From Chamaelirium japonicum (taxonomy: Eukaryota; Streptophyta; Magnoliopsida; Liliales; Melanthiaceae), in contig OX393552.1 of NCBI GenBank assembly GCA_947650365.1, positions 50,796,543-50,860,542 of the forward strand: 64,000 nucleotides of DNA. Direction: 5' to 3'. A program made the translations under genes and the position numbers. This document shows, piece after piece, positions 23,986-41,324 of the stretch (the stretch's first letter is position 1; each line of letters begins with the position of its first letter). The notes under the pieces were generated by a model that was given only the letters and a program-made list of their open reading frames with translations, did no database searches and was not told where the DNA came from.

Positions 23986-24120
23986 AAAAGCGACCCCAAC
24001 GAGGTCATCCCCGTCGCCGGCGTCGTTGTTGGTTGCACCTATGTGGTGAGCAACAGTGAGAATCCGGTGTGGATGCAATACTTCAATGTCCCAGTCCCGT
24101 ACCATGCTGCTAAATCGACA
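23986..24120 (+). pseudogene. Phospholipase D C2-domain fragment
   Basis: Reads VAGVVVGCTYVVSNSENPVW and MQYFNVPVPYHAAK, matching the C2 domain of plant PLD (the usual form is AG..VGRT.VI.NS.NPVWMQHFNVPVAH.AAEV). It stops being recognisable after AAK. The sequence before it (MASGKLDQLSSMKSDPNEV) is not C2-like. No HKD catalytic motifs nearby; a short displaced piece. Confidence 0.7.
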
Positions 24121-27100
24121 CCTGCAGAAAGAGGTTAGCAATCAACATGGAGACAAATCGACACCTGCAGGAAGCGAGGCAAATCGACATGGAGACGGGC
24201 ATTGAGTATTGTAATGAGGTTTTTTCAATACAAATCCTCTTTTTTTCATTGAAGTTCTTTGTATTGCAGTTTTGTTTGTATCTAAATAATTTTTTTTCCT
24301 TCTGAATTGATGACAAAAAGAAAGGGAGATCGACATGGAGATCCCCATGGATTGCATCGATAATGAGGTAATCACCGGCGAAGTTTTTCAATGCAGTTCT
24401 TTTCTTTCCTTCTTTTCTCTGTTCATTCTTTGTATCTAAAGAAATTTTTTTCCCTCTTTGTTAAATTTAATATGAGTAGTTTGTCAAAGCTCTTTTTTTT
24501 CCATTTTTGCCCTCTGTTCGAGGGTTTTTTATTTTTTATTTTACTAAAATTGCTCTGCTTTGTTGATCATTGATGACAGGAATAGAAGATCGGAGGGGGG
24601 GGGGACTGTTCGCAGGCTTGAGGGAGACCGGAGGGGGGCAGTCGCAAGTGAGAGGGAGACCGGAGGAGTATACATGTAACTCGACCCGTCGATTGCTAGG
24701 TTAAATTTTTCTCATTTTTTCATTCTTTGTGATTTTGCATGGATGTTCAACGATTGATTTTTCATTTTTTTTAAATATTTTTCTTTGTGGTTTTTTTTCC
24801 TGATAAATTTTGTGTTTCAATTTCATTATCACAACTTGCAATTGTTAGTGACCATATATATCAATTGGAAGACATCTCTTTCTATGCTGATCAAGCATTT
24901 TGATTATTTTTGGAGTTACACATTGTTTTTGGAGTTGGTCTCTCTCTCTCTCTCTTCAATTTTTTTTGTCTACATGTTTTTTTTCTTACATGTCATACTC
25001 TCAGAAATTTTATTTTCCAGCAGTTTTCTGTGTTCTAATCTCTCTTTCTCTCAACATCAGATTTTTTTTGTGATTTTTTTTTCCGGATAACGTTTGTGTT
25101 TGATGTTTCATTACTACAGCTTTCAATTGATAGTGATCAGATATTTCAGTTGGAAGGCATCTCTCTCTTGCTTGATTTGCAGGAACACTGTAACTACAAG
25201 ATCAGCAAGCGGATGATGAACATAAACTGTAATTTACTCATGATTTTTTTATTTTGTTTCAAGTTAGAAAACCACATGATGCTTCATTTGATGTGCAACG
25301 CTAAATTTATAGTCATTATATAATGAGCTGCAATCCATATTACTGTTGACAGCTATGCATATATTTCCACAAACATAAACTTCAGAAATCCTGATCATTA
25401 TATAATGAGCTGCAAAATTTGGTGGGGTTTTGAGAACAAAAAAGCATGTTTTGATGACTATGTAACAAAGGAGGAGAACAATCCCCTTTAGTTAATATGA
25501 AGTCTCATCCTGTACAAACAAATAAATTCATATGTTATCATTTCGTAAAGATTAGTTAATAGTTGCATATATGATACCTGCAATCATCTTTCACAATCAT
25601 GCATTAATCCATATAAAGCACCATGACGAAAGTTTTATATAGAGATGATGAGTTGTTTCTGCTCTCGATACTAGGCAATTAGACGACTCTCTATTCTCTC
25701 ACGAACGGTCCGTACGCTTAACTTAGCATCTGACGGCAAAAACACCCGGTCGTAAAAAAAAATTCCCTACACCAATGACAGAAATACCCATTGTGCCTTT
25801 TCTTTTAGACGACAAGGCAGACTGTAATTAGGCTTTAAGCCGTGCAGCAAAACAATTAACCATCAAAAATGCTCTCAAGGATGAGGCAAAGGGTTAAATA
25901 CCCCCTCCTTTTTCAGTGCTATTGACTGAAGGGAAGATACATGAAGTGATGGGGGTTTTTTTTTTTGACCCCCTTAAATTCTCATCGGTTCTAGGTTTCT
26001 ATTTTTTAATTTGAACAAATGTTTCAATTTTTTTTTCCATTTATTGTTGCAGGCCTAACACTGATCTATGTTTGTCTAATCTTTTTCTCCAATCAATGAG
26101 GATACAATCAAGTTGCACGATGATGATTGAAGATCAGGTAACACGATCAACTTGCACAGAGTGTTGTTGCCCCAACTGTAAGCCCAGTAAGTCTCTCTCG
26201 TTGTTTTTATTTATATTTGTTGCTTAAAATATGTAAAGCTTTGCATGATGTAATCCTAAACTATATTATTTTGCTTCAGTGTGTTTCATGTCTACAGATG
26301 TTTTGTACTTTATAAGAATCTAGGGTAACTCACACACAACATAAATTCGTTTAAGTGTGTCATTTGTAATGGTCTTGCAAGTGACAAATTGATTAAAATT
26401 CAAGTAATGACTGAGAATTAGAGTTGCTCTCTGTTAGAACATCCTTCTCGATTTAAATATTAGATTCTCATTTCAATAAAACATCATGCATCATTATCAA
26501 GGAATTGCAAGTTGTGGTTAATGAGATTTTTGTCACTTTCCTTGGGTTTGTAAAACAATTTGATTAATTTTAATTGATGAATCCGATTGATATACTTAAA
26601 AGGTTCCATTTTCTTTATTGCTTCTTGTTCTATCTTAACTTTATTCTTTTGGTTGTAGGATTGTCTCCTTCGATGTGTTGGGCTCGATGTGACTGTAGGT
26701 TGCTTTTCTTGCTAATCGGTCTATATGATGATGAAGTTGTATTTTGTTCTTTTGATTAAAATTAACTACTGAATTTATTGATATAATTAGAAGTTTCTAT
26801 TTTGTTCCAAAACATAATTTGTTGTAAATGGAGATCAAAGGCAGTCTTTTGAAAGGAAACTGTATATTTGATGAAGTGATCAATAGTTAGAGGCGGCTCT
26901 GGGGGTCTGGGATTGTCCCCTCCGGCATGTTGGGCCCGATATGACCATTGCTGAACTAAATAACATAGAGCCTTGGTAGTATGTATTAGCTCATAATTTG
27001 ACAAGACCATTAATATATGTTTCCATTACTCTTTGATATATTAAAGTCATGGATCTGCATCTGTACTAGCTTCTAATTTTCTTTTTTATGTGTTTGTAAT

Positions 27101-27170
27101 TGATCATGGATGGTATAGAGATGCTTCCCATTTTTTAGGGCTGAGTTGATCCTAATAGTTGAACAATATC
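24121..27170. other. No recognisable gene
   Basis: T-rich, intron-like sequence. A direct repeat TCATTATATAATGAGCTGCA occurs at ~25314 and ~25398. Two diverged copies of a GGATTGTC.CCT....TGTTGGGC block lie at ~26658 and ~26908. No conserved protein motif was seen in any frame. Confidence 0.4.
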
Positions 27171-27172
27171 GC

Positions 27173-27177
<5 letters not shown>

Positions 27178-27209
<32 letters not shown>
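27178..27209. repeat. (GA)n microsatellite
   Basis: Simple AG repeat. Confidence 0.9.
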
Positions 27210-27216
<7 letters not shown>

Positions 27217-27692
27217 GATCCCACGTATAGTTCATATTCAATGAAAAGCACAAAATTTTTCAAGTCCAATAGTGATTGGCTCTTGAAATAATGTGGGCGC
27301 CCAGGTCGAAAATGGGCCTCGTGATCTAATGTGGGTGTGCAAGCTGAATGTGGCCGCTGCCAAACTACATTTGTCATACCTGTCAAAGTGTTTTGATGTC
27401 GAATGTGGGCATCAAGATAGAATGTCTGCATTCCTGCTGAATGTGGGTGTTGTAGAATGAATTTTGACTACCCCGCTGAATTTGGACTCATGCACTGAAA
27501 GTGTTTAGCTAATAGGAGATCGTCACCGATGGGGTTGGGGTCGGGGTCATTGTGTTTCTGGGGAGGTCTCTCTCTCTCCGTTGTAGGCGTCGTCGCCGAT
27601 CACAAGCAACCCGTCGTTCGACGCCGCCAGTGATGGCCCCAATCCCTACAGTCTCTCTTTGCATTGCCGGTGCCCAATCATCACTGCCTCGC

Positions 27693-27739
<47 letters not shown>

Positions 27740-28660
27740 GGTCCCACATCATTACCGGTGCCCAATCGCCATGCCTCCCGATCTCAATCCACTAGAACCC
27801 CCGCCGCCCTCTTTGTGTCTAGCTGTGAAGATCAAGGTCAACCACCCTTCCCCCCCCCCCTACTCCACTAGGACCACTACCATGAAATAAACATATTTAA
27901 AAAACCCTTCATTAAACAAATTTAAAAAATCCTTGATCGAGTAGTAGTTCCTTCAGATTACGAAGTGGGTATGCTCCAATCAATAATTGCCACATCAGCT
28001 ATTAGAGTCAAGTATTATTCTTCTCACTGACACAAAACAGCGGCCAATACTCAATGGATTACAACATAGTTCGAATCTTCTACGGTTCCAGCAACCTACT
28101 GGTAGCAGTAGCTGGTCGTGTGCACCATGTGGCACTAATTGCTTCTCAGCTGTCGAACTGAGTGCGATTCATCTGTCGTGTATGCCTACTATCGGGTCCC
28201 ATAGTGAATCGCACATAGCCACAACAGCTGCGATGCCATTTGTGACAAGTGGCGTGCATCGTATGGCTAACCCTCTCTGCCCTCTTCTCTCTTAGAATAA
28301 TAATAAAATTATGGGTTCATCGAGTTTTACATTTTAAAAAATATTTAAAAAGTAGAGAGGAAAATAAAGTCACATCAATTTTTTTTTAAAGTCCTTTACA
28401 TAGTCACCTCAAACCATGGTATCGATGTGGTTTGGGGTCCGACCATCAATACCTATTATTTCCGTCTGTTTGGATAGTTCTGTATTGTTAAGATCTACAG
28501 GCCATCGAGAGAACCCCAAGCACGGTGATTGAACATGTGGGGTCAGATGTCGTTGGTTGGACCCCGAACCAGGTTCTGGGCGACTATTTAAAGTCATTCA
28601 AATTTTTTTACTTGGTTGTTGGTTTCCTTTTTTCATGGTTTTTTTTTTCACGTTAGCAAG

Positions 28661-28711
<51 letters not shown>

Positions 28712-29050
28712 GCAACAATATCATCTTCTTTTTTTTCATTGTGACAATATTTTTCTCCATATTACTATCGCGTTTTGCCATGTTACGTGGAGAGCATACA
28801 CATATTATACTATCACGAACGAATTTTGACTTCTCCATTGAATGTCGGTGCCCTTGAAGAAAGTTTTGGCCATCGAAACTAGCCATCTGAGTGCCGATAG
28901 ACCTATCACCTGGATCTGCCGCCAACAATCTTGCAGCCGGATCTGATGGAGTAGATCGACATCAGGTTCGTTTTTCGCAGACCAAAGAAGGGAGGGGAGC
29001 AAACTCAGTAGAGGAGGGGAAGAGTGTGCGAGGTGATCCCATGATAAAGC
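27210..29050. other. No recognisable gene; two more (GA)n tracts
   Basis: (GA)n at 27694-27734 and 28663-28708. Around 27290-27480 repeated GAATGTGGGC clauses resemble those at 45890-46010. 28390-28450 resembles the interior of the small Helitron at 33510-33570. Confidence 0.4.
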
Positions 29051-32534
<3,484 letters not shown>

Positions 32535-33333
32535 TCCATACCCCCGAGATAAATCTGCACTTTTGGGTCATTACATCGTTCCATCCTTTTGCATGAGTTT
32601 CCATTTTATCCTTCACCCTATCTATTAATCCATACCCAGTATTTTGAATCCTATGTCATGAAAACAAACACAAGGGCTAGGACCGTAATATGTCATTTTT
32701 ACCCTTCCCGTTCTATCGCTACACAAATCACAAATACCATCCAAAAATATTACCATTTTGCCACTAATTAATTGAGCCTTATTTATCAATTTTAAAAACC
32801 AAGGGCCATTATGGGAATAAAACCCGCTAATCATTCTTCCTTCCATCCTATTTTTTGGTTTCCATTTTCCGCTTCTCTTCTTTGCCACTAAACATTTGAA
32901 TCTTATTTATCCATACCCCCCCCCCCCCCTGATAAATCCACAGTTTTGGGTCCATACATCCTTCTATCCTTTTGCATGAGTTCATATTCTACCTTTCACT
33001 TACCTCTCAAAAAAAAAAAAAAAATTACCTTTCACCTTATATAATAATCATACCCAGTTTTTTTATTCCAATGTCATGAAAACAAACACAAGGGCAAGGA
33101 CCATAATATATCATTTTTATCCTTCCCGTTTTATCCCTACACAAATCATAAATACCATCCGAGAATATTACCCTTTTACCACTAATCAAATGACTATGAT
33201 TTATCCATTTAAAAAATCAAGTGCTTTAATAATAAGGCAATCCCACTACACCATTCTTTATTCTATCCTACTTTTTGCTTTCCATTTTGCCCTTCTCTTC
33301 TTTGCCACTAATCAATTGAATCTTATATATACA

Positions 33334-33803
33334 CTAGTAATGCCCGTGCCTGTCGGCACACAAAAGATTTCGAGGGCGAGGACAATATTTTGAGGCAGAT
33401 GATAATATTTCAAAGGTGGCAAAAAAATATTTCAAGTGGCAACAATATTTTGTGGCAATAATATTTCGAGAGAGATAATAATATTTTGAGGGTGATAATA
33501 ATATTTTTTTAATAAAGCCCATAGCTTAGTCACCCCGAACCACAGTATCATCGTGGTTCAGAGTCTAGGCGACCAGTCGGTTCTCTCTTTCTCTCTCGAT
33601 CTTAGCTATCCATTGCAATTGACATCTCTTGATCTCAGTCGTTCATTGAATCCAGACTTTTAAATGAGAGAGGGCAATCAGCTCAAACCGGGATAGTAAT
33701 GAACGACTGGGTTTGTCTCTTAAGATTTGTCTCCCCACACAATTAAATCATGACCGTTCTTTTGTCTCTTCATGTTTGTCTCCCAACAAAAAACCCTGAA
33801 ATA
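33334..33803 (-). mobile_element. Small non-autonomous Helitron
   Basis: On the minus strand the 3' end is GTGCC-GACA-GGCAC hairpin (33346-33359) followed by GGGCATTACTAG. The 5' side reads TATAATATTTCAGGGTTTTT then GGGAGACAAA, similar to the candidate 5' end at 46276. About 470 bp, with repeated CCTCAAAATATTATTATC clauses. The first bases are blurred by flanking TA. Confidence 0.6.
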
Positions 33804-33815
33804 TTATATATATAT

Positions 33816-34210
33816 GGGAAAGGGTAGTCTACTCCATGGAGTAGGCTACGTACCTACTCCATGGCCTAAATAGACGCCACATGACACTTTTAAATTTGGT
33901 ATTTTGTGAATGTATGGTCAATCCATTATGGATAAATTATGATTATGAAAAAATCCCAAAGAAAAAAATCTAAACCTGATCAAGTTGTAGCAAATTTAAC
34001 GGTAAACAGTGCATCATAAAAAATAAAAAAAAAATTGCAAGCTAAAAATGTAATTTGGCATGTGTTTTTCTCAAAAAAAATTTCTTGACACTTGTTGGGA
34101 GGGGTGAACATAAGTTGACAAAGTCTTAACTCCGGTTAAAAAGTGTCATGTGGCATTCATTTAACCCATAGAGTAGGTAAGTTACCTACTCCATGGAGTA
34201 GGCTACCTTA

Positions 34211-34212
<2 letters not shown>
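33816..34212. mobile_element. Foldback element J (same family as C)
   Basis: Left arm GGGAAAGGGTAGTCTACTCC and CTCCATGGAGTAGG palindromes at both ends; interior similar to 8075-8481 (GACGCCACATGACACTTTT, CACTTGTTGGGAGGGGTGAA). Confidence 0.8.
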
Positions 34213-34326
<114 letters not shown>

Positions 34327-34335
34327 AAGAGGAAA

Positions 34336-34700
34336 CGGGAAATGAGCTGCCAGCCTATTTCGAAAAAATGGACAGCCACCCATTTGATGCCCTTCAGAGT
34401 CATAGAATGTGCTGATTTTTTGTGAGCATAAGTATCTTATCTTGGATAGAACACCCACAAAAAATCCGCACATTTTAAAACTCCTAGGGGTATCAAATGT
34501 AAGAAGTTTTATCGAGCGTTCGTTGTCACCGTTAATCTGAAATATTACATTTGATGCCCATAAAAGTTTAAGAATTTGTTGATTTTTAGTGGGTGTTCTA
34601 TCTAAGATAAGATGCTTTTGCTCACAAAAAATCAACACATTCTAAAACTCCTAGGGGCATCAAAAGGGTGGCTGTCCATTTCGTCGAAATAGGCCGCCGG
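34336..34700. mobile_element. Foldback element K
   Basis: Arms CCTATTTCGAAAAAATGGAC / complement and CAGCCACCCATTTGATGCCC. Interior modules TAGAATGTGCTGATTTTTTG and TTATCTTGGATAGAACACCC repeat in inverted order. (CT)n follows at 34701-34738. Confidence 0.8.
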
Positions 34701-34742
<42 letters not shown>

Positions 34743-34860
34743 GTGACCCTGCAAAAATTACCATTATGCCCTTATGCCCCTATCATTATTTCATGTCTCC
34801 ATTCCCTATACTAAAATGGTTATTTTTAATTTGTGTACGTGTAAAAGGGTCCATAGATCA

Positions 34861-35180
34861 GAAACGGTTCCACGTGCAACACATGTGCCCAGTGTACTAG
34901 TTATATATCATTTGGAACAAAAAAAAAAAATAATAGTATATACAAGTTGGTTGATGAAATATGAGAATATCATAACATATATTCATTTCTAAATAGTTGT
35001 CACCAAGAAGCGAAGTTGGAGAAACGGTTCCACGTGCAACACACGTGCCCAGTGTACTAGTTATATATCATTTGGAACAAAAAAAAAAAAATAGTATATA
35101 CAAGTTGGTTGATGAAGTATGAGAATATCATAACATATATTCATTTCTAAATAGTTGTCACCAAGAAGCGAAGTTGGCTA
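34861..35180. repeat. 160-bp tandem duplication carrying a Helitron end
   Basis: 34861-35020 and 35021-35180 are nearly identical, each starting GAAACGGTTCCACGTGCAAC, with the CTAG end at 34897-34900 and again at 35057-35060. An A-run of variable length lies in each. Confidence 0.85.
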
Positions 35181-35184
35181 ATGG

Positions 35185-35202
35185 CATATATATATATCTA
35201 TA

Positions 35203-35280
<78 letters not shown>
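35185..35280. repeat. (TA)n microsatellite
   Basis: TA with some TCTA interruptions at the left, up to element L. Confidence 0.95.
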
Positions 35281-36412
<1,132 letters not shown>

Positions 36413-36580
36413 CACCAAATATAGCCAAGAAATAATAAAAACAAAATAGTTGCCCAACATGATTTAGTCATCCCTATTTCAATAAGCAACATATCCCAAA
36501 TTAAAACTACAAAATATAAACTTATTGTTTTAATAGGTACTAATTTAGATTCAAACACAATTGTGTCGTTTACATTCACG

Positions 36581-37856
36581 CAGGGGCGTAGCCAGGAATT
36601 TATTTTGTGCTGGGCTGAACCTAAACTAATTTTTTTATAATGAAAATTTTATTGTATACAGTAAATGAAAGATTTTTTTTTTTTTTGCTTGAGCAGTTGA
36701 GGATCTAACATTATAACTTACAATAACAAAATTTTAAAATTATAAGTTATCAGGAGTGAGTACAAAAAATGTCTGACAAATTTGACTTACTCCCCCTCCA
36801 AAAAAAATAAAATAAAAATTATATACTAAATTACCCTCGTTTTAATTAATATTAGAGTATTAGACTTACCTAGGGCTAGGGGTGCAACTTGGGTCGGATA
36901 AAATCGAGAACCAACAAAACTCCTAGTGGGTCAAAATCAATTACAAATCTTATTTAGGCCTAATAATTTGACAACAATTATTATTTTTTAAAATTAAAAC
37001 TAGGTTCTAATAGAAGGGGAAAAAAAGCCCAACATGCATATCGGTCAAAGGCCAAACCGACCATCCAATCCAATTCAAACCGACTTTAATTGGATTGGAT
37101 TGGATTCCAATCTCAGTTCGGTTTGGATTGGATTAGAAATCCTCAAAATCGTCTAAGGTTTAATCGGTTTGGGTTTTGCCTAAATAGGTTAGTTTCGAAC
37201 CGATGCACACCCTTAAATGGGTAGGGTTGGTTCGGGTATTTTGACTAAACGGGTTGGTTCGGTTCTATGTTTTGTGGACTCGACTAAAAACGAGTTGGTT
37301 CTATTTATAGTTCAAATATTTATGCACAATAAATAAGGGCAGCTCCATCTTTGCATTTCCCACAAGGGCCACATGGCCCATATCCTATATTTGCATATTA
37401 CTTGAGAATTCACAAAATCTGGTAGGGCGTTGATAATTCCCAAAATAATAGCTTCGAAAAGTCCGGCAATACCAGCATGATTTAGGGCTAAGATTAAGAA
37501 GAAAAAAAATAGAAATTCTTCACCTGTTTCAGGAGGAGGAGGAGGAGCAGGAGGAGGGAAAACTCACCTGCAGCCCTGAGTCGCCTGACCGTCGCTCGCT
37601 GCGGCTGCTGCCGGTGCCGGTCCGGACTCCGGAAGAATCGGGGAGATAAGAGCAGAGAGCCGGTGCCGCTGCCCCTCATGCCTATATCTTCTCCCCAATA
37701 AACCGAACGGGTTTAGTTAGATGAGATCCGGGTCAGGGTGGGCTTTACTTTAAGGCGGGCTGGGCTCTCGGCCGGGTTGGACTGAAAAAACAAGGTTTTT
37801 AACTAAATCTCGGCCGGGCTGTAGCCTAGCCGAACCAACTCTTAGATCCGCCCCTG
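36581..37856. mobile_element. hAT transposon (non-autonomous), 8-bp target duplication
   Basis: Starts CAGGGGCGTAGCCAGG and ends GATCCGCCCCTG. CATTCACG is present on both sides (36573-36580 and 37857-37864). The terminal form CAGGGGCGGA and 8-bp duplication are characteristic of plant hAT elements. 1276 bp, no transposase motif. It includes a TTGGATTGGATT-rich stretch (~37060-37150), a region TAGGGGTGCAACTTGGGTCGG resembling 44303/44766, and a GC-rich 37530-37680 block. Confidence 0.85.
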
Positions 37857-37864
37857 CATTCACG

Positions 37865-40590
37865 TGCTTGATAAAGAGAGACTGCTTAATAAAGAGAGGC
37901 TCTCATCCAAATCAATCAAGAATTCAAGCACAATAATTTGAGTGAGGTTTTCTTAGAGAGGCATTCTAAGTAAAAATTAGAGTTGGGTTGGTTTATGAGG
38001 TATCAGATCACACACCACTTCTATAGAGATTAAAGATAAATTTGTTGCCTCCATATCAATGGACTAAACTCCTCTTAATTAGTAATGTTATCCACCTAAT
38101 CCCATCTATAATTCATTTAAGTACCTAAATCCCAAAATACTATGTAAATTCAAGAACAATAGTTTGAATGAGGTGAATGGCAAGCATTAATCTATTAGTT
38201 CTTTACAAGAGAACTAACGTTGTACATCATTAAAAAATTAAGGCCTAATTGGTTGTCTCAAAAAATAATCTGATGAAAATTTAGGTGAAATATGGACCAA
38301 ATAATACATCAAATTCAATAGTAAATTAAAAAAAATATATTTTGAGTGAGGTGAGTGGCAAGCATTACTCTATTAGTTCTTAGTAAGAGAAATTAAGGCA
38401 TAATTTCATTCTCCAAACAGAATTTTCGTTGAAAATTTGGGACAGTGAAAACTAAATAAAAACATGGGGCTAGGGTTTGGGTTTACCACGACCAAGGGTT
38501 ATAGAACTTACCACTGCAAGTTTTGTTGAAGAATTCCAAACCTTCAGTATCTCTCCCGCAAACTCCCTTCGACCATGACCAAGGGTTCAGGCTAAATTGG
38601 GATAAAACTCATGGGACCTCTGGTATAAAATGAGAGGGGGCGGTTCCACGTCAATTTTCTTAAGGTCTCCGAAGAAATGTTGGCGGTTTTCGACAAAGAC
38701 TCGACGAACCGACAATGGTTGATCGAGATGAAAATCCCAGCCAAAGTGGGTTTTCAAATGAATTTACAATTGTAAGGATCAAATAGTCTTTTCACTAGTT
38801 TAGTGTCACCATGCGAGCTATTTTGCACATGCGGAAGGTTATTTTGATTCCAACTGGGACCATTCTCAACAATAGTTGAGAGTTGGTGGCCATTTCGATA
38901 AAAACCACTATAAATATTGTTTCCCCTCCGGTTTCACCTGAGTACCGAATGAAGAAAGGGAGAGAAGGTCAGCGTCCCTTTTTTTTTTTTTTTTTACAGG
39001 ATACACTACCTGGCCCCAAGGGCCAAAAGAAGCAAGTCACCTTGCACCCCTATCCGACTACCACCCCGAACCCGAGAGTAACCCATGGTGTCCAAATCCA
39101 ATAACCGGTGGAGCTCTCAAGGAAGCTTGTCGGAGAAGACCCAGTTGGTGTTGGTCCGACATACAGAACCAGCTAGCCAATCCACAAGTGTGTTTCCCTC
39201 TATTCGAATCGTGGGAATTTAGTTTCTGTTTGAATCGGATCATCGGGTCAACGGTCTTAAAGCTACTTTTCTTTCCATGCCGATAAGAGGCCCTGCCCTT
39301 CTTCCCTCACCCCTGCTCACATGCGTTGCTCATTATGTGGAGGTAGCGGTCACGTAGCTCTAACCCCTTTCCATGTAAAACGTACATCATCGGCCACTTC
39401 ACAGGCTGACTCGAGCCATGAGTGGTGGTCTCCCATGCGTAGCTCCACCATTGATGCTCTATGCCCTTTCACCATCATTCATCCATCGAATGATCTCTAA
39501 GGCTTTTAAAGCCCTGTTTGGTACTGACAACTACTATAAGTTACCATCCAAGCATTTTGAAATGCATGAGTTGTGCAACTCACGTGGTTGGGTTTTGATA
39601 GTGGTTGTGGTTGTGAGAGATGCCAAGTAATTTATACAAGCAATCAGAGCAAAAGATAGAGATAGTATAAAAGATGTGTTATTGCTGAACGGATTACAGA
39701 AACTCTTTGTTCGAGCTCTGCAACTCTAGAATTTAGAAGTATAATCTCTGGAGGAAAAGATCGATCTGAAATATGTGTCAGGTCTGCTATTTATAGAGGT
39801 TGGAAACTACCGGGTCCTTGGGTGGTTTTTGATGACGGGACTGGTTAGCTCCAAGGTGTCGTCATAGACCCCAAGTAGGGCTGGCGGATCCCATTGTGTC
39901 ATTGTGGGCCCCAGGCAGAACTGACAGGTCCCACTATAGTTGTTGATCGTCGAGATGCTCTCGTGGGCCCCACTTGAGTTGTGCGCTACGGGTCCGTGAA
40001 TGCCTTAGCCAAATTTTGCACCTGCATGAGACGGTGGATGGTGGTGGCTGGCATGGTGGCAAGCGACGGGTGGTGCAGACAATGGTGACCACAAGCGGTG
40101 ACAGGTAGTGGTCGACAGGCGGTGAGCGGCGGCTGGCGATGGATGGCAACAGGTGCATGCCGACGAGCGGTGACGGAGAGTGGCCAGCGGGGCGACGGAT
40201 GATGACCGATAGGAATCAGCAGTGGCCGATTGCCGGCGAGTGGTGGCTGGCGGGGCAGCAGGTGGTGACCAACGAGGCGGTGGTTAGCAGGGGGTGTTGG
40301 TCAGCGGGGCGGCTCATGATCAGCGATGACAACAGGTTGCCAGCACTGTGATGGACGATGGTGGGCGACAAGGGATGGTGGCCAGTGATTGGCAGCGGCA
40401 GGGTCATCACGGTGGTGGGTAAAGAATTTGCAATTGCATGAATTTGTACATACAACTTTTACAGCTTTTTCGAATGAGTTGCTCCATAAGAAGAGAAAAA
40501 AAGTTTAATCATTGTAATTGGAACTAATCCCAAAATTTATGTTTGGTTGCGTGGATTTGCAACTAGGTCTAATAATTTTGGACCAGACAG
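37865..40590. other. No recognisable gene
   Basis: A GGCAAGCATTA.TCTATTAGTTCTT block recurs at ~38175 and ~38358. 40030-40420 is a GGT/GGC-rich low-complexity region. No conserved protein was recognised in any frame. Confidence 0.4.
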
Positions 40591-40599
40591 GAAATTAGT

Positions 40600-41020
40600 G
40601 GGTCTGGGTTAAACGAGTTCGAGTCGTAAACGCATCGACACGACTAACCTAATTAGTAAATGGGTCGGGTTGGTCTCGGACCAGTTTAAAATTCATTGGA
40701 TCGTATCGTGTCGTGTCGAGTCTACTCGACATCCAATCCCAGTGTAACTTAGCCAGTTAATCTATCGTCCAGATTCAATGCGATTCACTGGCCTGCGTTG
40801 GGTGCAACGGACAGCTGTGTTCAGGACACCCACGGATAGAGAGTTGTAGCGAAATATAGAATAAAAAAAAAAACCCAAAGAATGGATACATAAACGGATC
40901 TTAGCGGGTCTACCCTTTTATAAAGGGGTCAAGTGCGGGTTTAGAGTCTAGACACGATTAGATAAACGGATTGGGTCTGTGTTTCCGGGTTCTGGACACA
41001 ACCTGACCCATTGCCAGCCA
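40600..41020. mobile_element. Diverged relic of the hAT MITE at 44311, interrupted
   Basis: Shares clauses such as GGGTCTGGGTTAAACG, AATGGGTCGGGTTGG, GTCTAGACACGATTAGATAAACG and ACCCATTGCCA with 44311-44765. About 150 bp of unrelated sequence separates the two halves. No clean ends or duplication visible. Confidence 0.5.
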
Positions 41021-41324
41021 TAGTACCATCACACTGGTTGCAACCCACACAACCAAATGGTAGGGTTTAGCCAAAATACTAATCCCAACCAAGCAAGGCC
41101 TTAAATAAAGTTTATGAAAGGAAAAAAATTGATCCACAATTGATGATAGGTAACGGTAATCAGACGATTCAAATCCAGAACACGGACGAAGTGCTACAGA
41201 TACAACCGAACAACAACAGCAGCAGGGACAGTGAAAAGGTGAGGAGAGGCAACGACAAAAGAAAGCTAGGAAACGCGTGATCAATACGGTAAAGGAAACG
41301 GGAAACCCTAAGGACTAAACTCGG

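Noticed and set aside
40030..40455. Overlapping ORFs on both strands
   Set aside because: GGT/GGC trinucleotide-rich low complexity gives open frames on both strands with no motif.
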